From Christensenellaceae bacterium (GTDB lineage: Bacteria > Bacillota > Clostridia > Christensenellales > Borkfalkiaceae): a DNA stretch of 5,045 bases. Location: assembly GCA_016295005.1 (NCBI GenBank), contig JAEDMA010000096.1, positions 1 to 5,045 on the forward strand, written 5' to 3'. The position numbers were made by a program, and so were the translations under genes. Within the stretch, counting starts at the first letter, position 1, and the number at the start of each line of letters is the position of its first letter. Below the pieces are notes generated by a model. That model had not been told where the DNA came from. It saw only the letters and a program-made list of their open reading frames with translations, and made no database searches. Positions 1 through 5,045 of this stretch are shown piece by piece.

Positions 1-10
1 TCGCAATAAT

Positions 11-37
11 TAAATTTTTATCCGTAAATTTTTGCCG
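11..37. repeat. Short imperfect tandem repeat, two units of 14 and 13 bases
   Basis: Bases 11-24 (TAAATTTTTATCCG) are followed directly by bases 25-37 (TAAATTTTTGCCG). The units differ by one inserted base and one substitution. They lie in the non-coding stretch downstream of the lipoprotein stop codon. No function is apparent, and in AT-leaning intergenic DNA such a pair can arise by chance. I found no gene and no convincing terminator in 1-91. Confidence 0.35.
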
Positions 38-91
38 CTCCGCCGTTAAATTATACCGCGACAACCGCTTTCGCCGTGGTAAATTCTGCGA

Positions 92-1981
92 TTATTCCGC
101 TATATATTCAAGCAACTCTTTCGGGAAACTCACCGCCGTAGCAGAGAAATCGTAGAAGCGGTAAGTTCCGTTACCGTCTAACCTGTTAAGAATCATTTCG
201 TCGATACCGCCGTTTTCGTTTAACATAACTTCCGCCTTGTAAACATTCGTTTCGCACTCGTATTTACCGGTGGTTTCGTTTTTCGTCCAGTCGCAACCGA
301 ACACGTCTCCGAAACCTTCTGCGAAATCGGAAACAATCGGAAACCACTGTTCCGTTTTTTCGGTCCACTCTCCGTCGTCGCCTTTAACGAAAGTTCTGTT
401 TATCATCGCCGACATAAACGAAATTACGTATTTTTCTTCGGTTTTGCCGTTAACGACAGTCGACTGATAAACTAACCTGCCGTCGAATTTAACGGTCGAT
501 TCAACGCCGTCCACCGTTTTTTCCGCAGAGAAATTCGCCAAATCCACGTTCATATACATCATAATGCCGTAAAGCGCGAAATCGAGTTTAAGTTCTTCGG
601 GAACTTCGATAGTCGTTTCGTCGTAATCCGTAACGGTAAAAGTACCGTATCCGGTGGCAATAACCGTCTTTTCAACCGAACCGTTTTCGATAAAAACCTC
701 TACCGAGTCAAGAACGATTTCTTTCTTTTCGATTTCGTAACGATAATCTTCTATAATTTTCTTATAATACGAATAAGAAGAGATATTTTCCGCCTTATAA
801 ACGCCCGTTTGTTCGTTAAAGGTAAACGAATCGGCAAAATGCGGTAAAGCTCTCGCGCCGATGGTTTTCGAAAGGAGAGATAAATTCCATTTATTGCCGT
901 ATTCGGTCATTTCGAAACCGTTGCCGCTAACCGCGTCGGACGGAAAGAACGGGTATTGTTCCCAATCGCCGTCGCCCGTTTTAGAGTAACTCGCCATGGT
1001 GTATCGCCCGTTGCCGATGTTAAGCCCCGAGTGATAAGATACCGTCGTTCCGTTTTCGCCGCTTATAACGCCGCTCGAAAAACCGCCGTTAAATTTATAC
1101 GTTCTGGTTTCCCCGCCGAACGACTCGGACGGCGTGAAAGTAACCGCGCAGTTATCGGCGTTGACCGCTTTATAAAGCGTAACTTTTGTTTTTATAACCT
1201 TTTCTCCGTCGCTCGCTTTAACGGTATAATTCACGTTTTCGGGAAGAGTAAACTTCGTTTTTCCGAAATCTTTTATTTCGAAATTCAACGAACAATAAAA
1301 ACAACCGTCAACCAGAAATCTGCCGTTTTCGAAACGCAGATTTTCTAACTTTCCGCCGGAGAATTTTACCGTAATTTTCTCTATAACCATGGGATACCAT
1401 TCGGAGTTTAATTCCACGTTTTTTATAACGTACTCGCTGTCGGAAAGTTTTACCGCCGAATCGTAAAGAGTGGAAAGCGCCGCAAGATTAAACCAGTCGA
1501 AATAAACGTTTTCGAGCGGGTCGTAATCGGGAGAGTCAAAAACGCGTTCTTCGCCGAAATTATAAATCTTAACAAACTCGTTTTCGCCCGTCAAAAACAA
1601 ATAAAACCCTTTGTATTCGCCCTCATAAGCAAACGACGGATTCAGCCCGAAAATACGCAAAAGCGAAGGATAGCACCCGTAAGGTCTTACTTTAACGGGA
1701 ACCGCGCCGATAAAATCGACGTTTTGTTCCTCGCTTTTTGCTTCTTCGATATAAAAGCCGTACTGAACGCTATTACCTTTCACCGTAAGTTTCGTTTTTT
1801 CTTCGGCAGAAAGCACTTCCCCGTTAAAAGAATAATCGGAGTTTATAGCGGCGGTAATAAAAGCGTCTTCCCACAGACCTTTCGTTACGGATTCCTTTTC
1901 GCCGTCGTTTCCGCAACCGAATAAAAGTACGGACGAAAAACAAAGCGTAACCGATAATAAACAAATGATAAACTTTTTCAT
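92..1981 (-). CDS. Predicted surface lipoprotein with three diverged internal repeats, function unknown
   Basis: This is a 629-residue protein that I do not recognise as a named family. It begins with a lipoprotein signal peptide: MKK, a hydrophobic stretch at residues 4-20, then the lipobox L20-F21-G22-C23, with Cys23 as the expected lipidated residue. It should therefore be anchored to the outer face of the cytoplasmic membrane. The rest has no further membrane segment and is rich in alternating polar/aromatic strands, suggesting beta structure. Three modules of about 140-215 residues (roughly 35-250, 277-464 and 482-623) each close with a similar pattern: a strand, a Gly/Asn turn, another strand, 'D-[FY]-x-x-T-x-[FIV]', then a Pro-[EK]-[EN] ending (DFGKTKFTLPENV 238-250; DYDETTIEVPEEL 452-464; DFSATAVSFPKEL 611-623). 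Six cysteines follow the lipid Cys, including C227-x-x-C230. The ATG is preceded by AAAGGGA. It lies 51 bases after the aminopeptidase gene and is probably in the same operon. A ligand-binding or envelope role is possible but unproven. Confidence 0.85.
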   Translation of the reverse strand: MKKFIICLLSVTLCFSSVLLFGCGNDGEKESVTKGLWEDAFITAAINSDYSFNGEVLSAEEKTKLTVKGNSVQYGFYIEEAKSEEQNVDFIGAVPVKVRPYGCYPSLLRIFGLNPSFAYEGEYKGFYLFLTGENEFVKIYNFGEERVFDSPDYDPLENVYFDWFNLAALSTLYDSAVKLSDSEYVIKNVELNSEWYPMVIEKITVKFSGGKLENLRFENGRFLVDGCFYCSLNFEIKDFGKTKFTLPENVNYTVKASDGEKVIKTKVTLYKAVNADNCAVTFTPSESFGGETRTYKFNGGFSSGVISGENGTTVSYHSGLNIGNGRYTMASYSKTGDGDWEQYPFFPSDAVSGNGFEMTEYGNKWNLSLLSKTIGARALPHFADSFTFNEQTGVYKAENISSYSYYKKIIEDYRYEIEKKEIVLDSVEVFIENGSVEKTVIATGYGTFTVTDYDETTIEVPEELKLDFALYGIMMYMNVDLANFSAEKTVDGVESTVKFDGRLVYQSTVVNGKTEEKYVISFMSAMINRTFVKGDDGEWTEKTEQWFPIVSDFAEGFGDVFGCDWTKNETTGKYECETNVYKAEVMLNENGGIDEMILNRLDGNGTYRFYDFSATAVSFPKELLEYIAE

Positions 1982-1985
1982 ACTT

Positions 1986-1992
1986 TCCCTTT
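1986..1992 (-). promoter_or_regulatory. Ribosome binding site of the lipoprotein gene
   Basis: On the minus strand AAAGGGA lies 4 bases before the ATG at 1981-1979. Counted from its AAAGG core the spacing is 6 bases. This supports the chosen start, which also gives an intact lipoprotein signal peptide with the lysines at positions 2-3. Confidence 0.6.
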
Positions 1993-2032
1993 ATAAAACA
2001 ACTATTTTTAATTTGCCGAAACCGAAAAGCCC

Positions 2033-3148
2033 TTATTTAAGATTTTCGGGGTTTAAGCAAAGTAAATCTTCGGTAACGAATCTACCGTCTTTTCTTATCA
2101 ATTCGTCGTCGAACCAGATTTCGCCGCCGCCGTATTCGGGGGTCTGAATAAGCACCAAATCCCAATGAACGGCGGAAACGTTGCCGTTGTTACATACTTC
2201 GTAGCAGCACCCGGGCGTAAAGTGAATAGAACCGGAAATTTTTTCGTCGAACAGTATATCCCCCATAGGATTAACTATAAAGGGGTTAACGCCGATAGCG
2301 AATTCGCCTACGTATCTCGAACCCTCGTCGGTGTCGAAAATAGCGTTGGCTTTCGCCGAATCGTTGGCGGTCGCTTCGATAATTTTGCCGTCCTTAAATG
2401 TAAGGCGGACGTTTTCGAACTTAAACCCGTTCTGAACGGACGGCGCGTTGTAAGAGATAACGCCGTTAACGGAATTTTTAACGGGCGCGGAATATACTTC
2501 CCCGTCGGGGATATTATGACCGCCCGCGCACTTTTTACTGCCGAGCCCTTTAATGGAGAAGGAAATATCGGTATCTTTGCCGGTAACTCTCACCCTGTCG
2601 GCTTTATCCATGCGGGCTTTTAACGAATCCATAGCCTTATTCATTTTAGAATAATCGAGATTGCATACGTTAAAGAAGAAGTTTTCGAACGCGTCGGAAC
2701 TCATGCCCGCTTGTTGCGCCATACCTTCGTTGGGATAGCGCAGAATAACCCATTTGGTTTTTTTGACGCGGAGTTCGCTGTGAACGGGGTGCGAATAAAC
2801 GGAACTTTCAATTTTAAGTTTATCTTCGGGAACGTCCGAAAGTTCGTTGCCGTTGTTACCGCCGCGTATACCTATGTAAGCGTCCATTTCCGCCATTCTC
2901 GCGCCGTCGAACTTTGCGCGGAGCGCGGCAAGTTCTTCCGTTTCGCCGAGAAGGAGTTGCCTTGTAACTCTGTTGTCGTAAATTTCCACGAAAGGAAGAC
3001 CGCCGACCGCGTAGACTTCTTTAATTATTTCGTTGATAAGGGGATAATCTACACCCTTTGCTTCTATAAGGATTTTTTCGCCTTTTTGTAAATCGCACGA
3101 ATAGCGAACGAGATTTTTAGCGAGTTTTTTAATTCTTTCGTCAACCAT
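2033..3148 (-). CDS. M29-family metallo-aminopeptidase (aminopeptidase II / AmpS-like)
   Basis: This is a predicted cytoplasmic aminopeptidase that removes N-terminal residues from peptides using a two-metal centre. From the ATG at 3148 it is 371 residues. Numbers below are from that ATG. All six residues known as metal ligands or catalytic groups in family M29 have counterparts: E217 in 'PDGEVY', E282 in 'VGEFAIG', H309 in 'SIHFTPG', Y316, and H328 and D330 in 'AVHWDL'. The N-terminal part has the family-typical 'KWVILRYPNEGMAQQAG' segment (132-148). The H309-H328 spacing (19) is shorter than in staphylococcal AmpS (about 31, from memory), and the whole protein is shorter than the roughly 410 residues of classical members; I recall both traits from clostridial relatives. 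A GTG three codons upstream (3157) would add three residues, but that GTG is part of the ribosome binding site. No signal peptide. It has its own promoter and probably heads an operon with the lipoprotein gene. Confidence 0.92.
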   Translation of the reverse strand: MVDERIKKLAKNLVRYSCDLQKGEKILIEAKGVDYPLINEIIKEVYAVGGLPFVEIYDNRVTRQLLLGETEELAALRAKFDGARMAEMDAYIGIRGGNNGNELSDVPEDKLKIESSVYSHPVHSELRVKKTKWVILRYPNEGMAQQAGMSSDAFENFFFNVCNLDYSKMNKAMDSLKARMDKADRVRVTGKDTDISFSIKGLGSKKCAGGHNIPDGEVYSAPVKNSVNGVISYNAPSVQNGFKFENVRLTFKDGKIIEATANDSAKANAIFDTDEGSRYVGEFAIGVNPFIVNPMGDILFDEKISGSIHFTPGCCYEVCNNGNVSAVHWDLVLIQTPEYGGGEIWFDDELIRKDGRFVTEDLLCLNPENLK

Positions 3149-3153
3149 AATAA

Positions 3154-3158
3154 CCACC
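3154..3158 (-). promoter_or_regulatory. Ribosome binding site that decides the aminopeptidase start
   Basis: GGTGG on the minus strand sits 5 bases before the ATG at 3148-3146. The alternative in-frame GTG start (3157-3155) lies inside this motif and has only AT-rich sequence without a Shine-Dalgarno match upstream. The ATG is therefore preferred, giving an N-terminus MVDERIKKLAK. Confidence 0.65.
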
Positions 3159-3178
3159 GTATTTTAGTATTTTATATG

Positions 3179-3207
3179 ATTATACAACTAAAAGAAGATT
3201 TTATAAA
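3179..3207 (-). promoter_or_regulatory. Sigma-A-type promoter for the aminopeptidase-lipoprotein pair
   Basis: On the minus strand a perfect TATAAT (3184-3179) is preceded, with a 17-base spacer, by TTTATA (3207-3202), which matches the -35 consensus at four of six positions. Transcription would begin near 3172 and leave a leader of roughly 24 bases before the ATG at 3148. The spacing and the perfect -10 box support the call; the -35 is only moderate and the surroundings are AT-rich. Confidence 0.55.
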
Positions 3208-3235
3208 GTATTTTCGGATAAAATAAAAAAAATAA

Positions 3236-3264
3236 TTGCTAAAACGGGAAAAAGCGGTTATAAT
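3236..3264 (+). promoter_or_regulatory. Sigma-A-type promoter for fba, with A-rich upstream tract
   Basis: TTGCTA (3236-3241, four of six consensus positions) and a perfect TATAAT (3259-3264) are separated by exactly 17 bases. Immediately upstream, 3221-3235 is almost pure A with two T, resembling an UP element that contacts the RNA polymerase alpha subunits. Transcription would start near 3271, giving an approximately 87-base untranslated leader. This looks like a strong constitutive promoter, as expected for a glycolytic gene. Confidence 0.7.
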
Positions 3265-3269
3265 GAAAA

Positions 3270-3322
3270 CGGTCGGAAAAGGCGCGGCTTTAAAAATATA
3301 ATCCAACCCCTTACGCCGACCG
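3270..3322 (+). promoter_or_regulatory. Predicted hairpin in the fba leader
   Basis: CGGTCGG (3270-3276) is the perfect reverse complement of CCGACCG (3316-3322), a 7-pair stem. After a small internal loop, AAGG (3279-3282) can pair with CCTT (3309-3312). The stem would lie at the very 5' end of the predicted transcript, well before the ribosome binding site at 3345. It has no T-run after it, so it is not an intrinsic terminator. It could protect the mRNA 5' end or be a regulatory leader; the match alone does not decide, and I recognise no known riboswitch class. Confidence 0.4.
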
Positions 3323-3344
3323 CCGAAGAAATAAAAATTATAAC

Positions 3345-3349
3345 GGAGG
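3345..3349 (+). promoter_or_regulatory. Ribosome binding site of fba
   Basis: GGAGG is placed 8 bases before the ATG at 3358. This is a near-ideal Shine-Dalgarno site and fixes the fba start; it agrees with high translation of a glycolytic enzyme. Confidence 0.85.
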
Positions 3350-3357
3350 AATAAATA

Positions 3358-4344
3358 ATGCCATTAGTAAACTCTAAAAAGATGTTCGAACAGGCTTACA
3401 AGAACGGCTATGCTATCGGCGCGTTTAACGTCAATAACATGGAAATCGTACAAGGTATCACCGAAGCCTGCAAAGAAGAAAAAGCGCCCGTAATATTACA
3501 GGTAAGTAAGGGCGCGAGAGCGTACGCAAACCATACGTATCTCGTAAAACTCGTAGAAGCGGCGGTAAAAGAATGCCCCGATATTCCTATCGTACTTCAC
3601 TTGGACCACGGTCCCGACTTCGAAACGTGCAAAGCGTGTATCGACGGCGGCTTTACGTCGGTTATGATAGACGGATCTTCCCTTCCTTACGAAGAGAACG
3701 TGGCAGTAACGAAGAAAGTAGTAGAATACGCGCATAACCACGTACCCTACGTAACGGTAGAAGGCGAACTCGGAACCTTAGCGGGTATCGAAGACGACGT
3801 ACAAGTAGAACACGGCGCGGAATCTTACACGAGACCGGAAGAAGTTATCGACTTCGTAACGAGAACGGGCGTAGATTCGCTTGCAATCGCAATCGGAACC
3901 AGCCACGGCGCGTACAAATTCAAACCCGAACAATGCACGAGAAATAAAGACGGCGTGTTAGTACCTCCGCCCCTTCGTTTCGATATATTAGAAGAAGTAT
4001 CCAAAAAACTCCCGGGATTCCCGATAGTATTGCACGGTTCTTCTTCCGTACCGCAGGAATACGTTAAGATGGTAAACGAAAACGGCGGCAAAATGCCCGA
4101 CGCGGTAGGCGTTCCCGAAGAACAACTTCGCGAAGCGTCCAAACTTTCCGTCTGCAAGATAAATATCGACTCCGATTTAAGACTTGCAATGACCGGAACC
4201 ATCAGAAAATTCTTTAACGACCATCCCGAAAAGTTCGACCCGAGAGAATATCTTAAACCCGCGAGAGCGAACATCAAAGAACTCGTCCGTCATAAACTTA
4301 AAGACGTTTTAGGTTGCGCGGGCAAAGCGGAAGAATGCTTATAA
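3358..4344 (+). CDS. fba: Class II fructose-1,6-bisphosphate aldolase
   Basis: This cytoplasmic, zinc-dependent enzyme of glycolysis and gluconeogenesis reversibly splits fructose 1,6-bisphosphate into dihydroxyacetone phosphate and glyceraldehyde 3-phosphate. At 328 residues it has the normal length. The class II landmarks are in order: 'LHLDHG' (80-85), with catalytic D83 and zinc ligand H84; 'SVMIDGS' (101-107); 'VEGELG' (134-139); zinc ligand H183 in 'GTSHG'; zinc ligand H226 in 'HGSSS'; and the substrate-binding 'INIDSD' (268-273). The 'HGSSSVP' and 'INIDSD' variants, plus an extra segment around 233-262 (YVKMVNENGG to about LREAS), mark the subtype shared by many anaerobic bacteria and amitochondriate protists such as Giardia, rather than the E. 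coli FbaA type. The frame is intact, with a strong ribosome binding site, its own promoter and its own terminator, so it is probably monocistronic. Other DHAP-forming aldolases (tagatose bisphosphate) belong to the same superfamily, but this fit is closer. Confidence 0.95.
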   Translation: MPLVNSKKMFEQAYKNGYAIGAFNVNNMEIVQGITEACKEEKAPVILQVSKGARAYANHTYLVKLVEAAVKECPDIPIVLHLDHGPDFETCKACIDGGFTSVMIDGSSLPYEENVAVTKKVVEYAHNHVPYVTVEGELGTLAGIEDDVQVEHGAESYTRPEEVIDFVTRTGVDSLAIAIGTSHGAYKFKPEQCTRNKDGVLVPPPLRFDILEEVSKKLPGFPIVLHGSSSVPQEYVKMVNENGGKMPDAVGVPEEQLREASKLSVCKINIDSDLRLAMTGTIRKFFNDHPEKFDPREYLKPARANIKELVRHKLKDVLGCAGKAEECL

Positions 4345-4366
4345 TTTCTTAAAATTTAAAAACCTG

Positions 4367-4400
4367 ACGGCGGTTGCTAAAAGCAGCCGCCGTTTCTTTT
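4367..4400 (+). terminator. Intrinsic terminator of fba
   Basis: ACGGCGGTTGC (4367-4377) pairs with GCAGCCGCCGT (4383-4393) as an 11-pair GC-rich stem with one G-T wobble, around a TAAAA loop. The tail is TTTCTTTT. It starts 22 bases after the fba stop codon. On the minus strand the same stem is followed, after a few bases, by a TTTTT run, so it may also stop transcription arriving from the convergent sigG-like gene, though less well. Confidence 0.9.
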
Positions 4401-4503
4401 CCCCGTGAGAGAAATTACTTATTGCCGAAAAATTAAAAGGATACCAAATTCCCTTTACTTTTTTTTATGATTTGCGTTTATCGGAACAAGCATTTTCTCT
4501 TTA

Positions 4504-5045
4504 TCAAACGGTAATGCCCGATTTGATTTCTTTAAGCGCGTTTTTTTCTAATCTCGAAACCTGCGCCTGACTTATACCCACTTCTTCGGATATTTCCGTC
4601 TGCGTTTTGCCTTCGTAGTACCTTAAATATAAAATTTTTCTTTCGCGGTCTTTTAGCGAACTCATCGCCGAAGTCAGCGCGACGTTTTCCGTCCATAACT
4701 CGTCGGTGTTCCTTTCGTCGCCTATCTGATCGACGAGCAGCAGTTCGTCGCCGATTTTATTGAAAACGGGTTCGTACAGAGAAACGGTATCGGATATGGC
4801 GTCGAGAGCGTAAGCGGCTTCGGATAAGGCAAGTCCCACTTTACGAGCCACCTTTTCGACGGAAACGTCTTCTTCGCCGTTTCTTTCCATTTCTCCGCGC
4901 ACTTTAAGGAGTTGATAAGCGGTATCTCTTATAGACCTTGCAACCCTTAAAGAATTCCCGCCCTTTAAAAACCTTTTGACTTCGCCCATAATCATCGGCA
5001 CCGCGTAAGTGGAAAACTTTACGCCGACGGACAAATCGAAGTTAT
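4504..5045 (-). CDS. sigG: RNA polymerase sporulation sigma factor, SigG-like, N-terminus cut by the window edge
   Basis: This sigma-70 family factor directs late forespore transcription in endospore formers (in B. subtilis: small acid-soluble spore proteins, germination and SpoVA genes). About 179 codons are visible; the family is normally near 260 residues, so regions 2.1-2.2 lie beyond the edge. The codons just inside the edge read N-F-D-L-S-V-G-V-K-F-S-T-Y-A, continuous with region 2 of SigG. The TTG at 5034-5032 is an internal Leu, not a start. Landmarks in order: 'VKFSTYAVPMIMGE' (region 2.3/2.4, promoter -10 recognition); the region 3 segment ending 'ALDAISDTVSLYEPV'; 'VDQIGDERNTDELW'; 'LKDRERKILYLRYYEGKTQTEI'-type region 4 (shown here as its core); and the helix-turn-helix 'EEVGISQAQVSRLEK' (-35 recognition). 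'VSLYEP' and 'DERNTD..W' favour SigG over SigF. Stop is TGA. The promoter and any sigE neighbour are outside the window. Confidence 0.9.
   Translation of the reverse strand, partial: NFDLSVGVKFSTYAVPMIMGEVKRFLKGGNSLRVARSIRDTAYQLLKVRGEMERNGEEDVSVEKVARKVGLALSEAAYALDAISDTVSLYEPVFNKIGDELLLVDQIGDERNTDELWTENVALTSAMSSLKDRERKILYLRYYEGKTQTEISEEVGISQAQVSRLEKNALKEIKSGITV

Noticed and set aside
51..83. TATAAT on the minus strand (56-51) as a promoter for a gene further left
   Set aside because: No -35 match at 16-18 bases; the nearest candidate (TTTACC, 83-78) is 21 bases away.
3..155. Plus-strand frame open from the left edge to a TAG at 153-155, possibly the end of a gene entering from the left
   Set aside because: It would overlap the lipoprotein 3' end by about 60 bases, and its translation shows no recognisable pattern; about 50 codons open is not enough evidence.
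956..1348. Plus-strand open frame of 130 codons opposite the lipoprotein gene
   Set aside because: It lies wholly antisense to a gene with a clear signal peptide and ribosome binding site, and its translation is arginine/phenylalanine-rich without any recognisable motif.
2010..2032. Repeated 'CGAAACCGAAAAG' tract in the gap between aminopeptidase and lipoprotein genes as a terminator
   Set aside because: The halves are not complementary, so no hairpin forms, and no T-run follows on the minus strand.
2165..2623. Plus-strand open frame of 152 codons opposite the aminopeptidase gene
   Set aside because: It is antisense to the conserved catalytic part of an M29 peptidase; no ribosome binding site or family resemblance.
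3297..3302. Second TATAAT on the plus strand, within the fba leader
   Set aside because: There is no -35 element at the right distance (only GGAAAA-like sequence), while the promoter at 3236-3264 has ideal spacing; AT-rich DNA gives such matches by chance.
3825..4277. Minus-strand open frame of 150 codons inside fba
   Set aside because: It is a shadow of fba codon bias on the opposite strand; no start signal and no known motif.
4435..4468. AAAGG...CCTTT followed by a run of eight T as a second fba terminator
   Set aside because: The stem is only five mostly A-T pairs with a large loop; the terminator at 4367-4400 is far stronger and sufficient.

Overview
The window reads as ordinary chromosome from an endospore-forming member of the Firmicutes (Bacillota), most likely an uncultured Clostridia-type gut or anaerobic bacterium. 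The main reason is the 3' two-thirds of a sporulation sigma factor (sigG-like) at the right edge. Supporting signs are a clostridial-type M29 aminopeptidase, a class II aldolase of the 'HGSSS' subtype, sigma-A-type promoters with perfect TATAAT boxes, and purine-rich ribosome binding sites. I cannot name a genus from the sequence alone.

Layout, left to right. Positions 1-91 hold no gene that I can support, only a short imperfect tandem repeat. A minus-strand pair follows: a large predicted lipoprotein (92-1981) lies 51 bases downstream of an M29-family aminopeptidase (2033-3148). I see no terminator or good promoter in the gap, so the two are probably co-transcribed, aminopeptidase first. The region 3149-3357 is a divergent control region. 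It has one promoter firing left into the aminopeptidase pair and a stronger-looking one firing right into fructose-bisphosphate aldolase (fba, 3358-4344). The fba transcript has an approximately 87-base leader that can fold into a hairpin. fba ends at a strong intrinsic terminator (4367-4400). After about 100 bases with nothing convincing, the convergent minus-strand sigG-like gene (4504-5045) runs off the right edge and lacks its N-terminus.

How the genes relate: fba is central glycolysis/gluconeogenesis, the aminopeptidase is cytoplasmic peptide turnover, the lipoprotein is a surface protein of unknown role, and SigG directs late forespore gene expression. They do not form one pathway, and I see no mobile element, CRISPR array, RNA gene or defence system. 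The most interesting item is the lipoprotein, which appears to consist of three diverged copies of one beta-rich module. I did not find evidence for a new multi-gene system.
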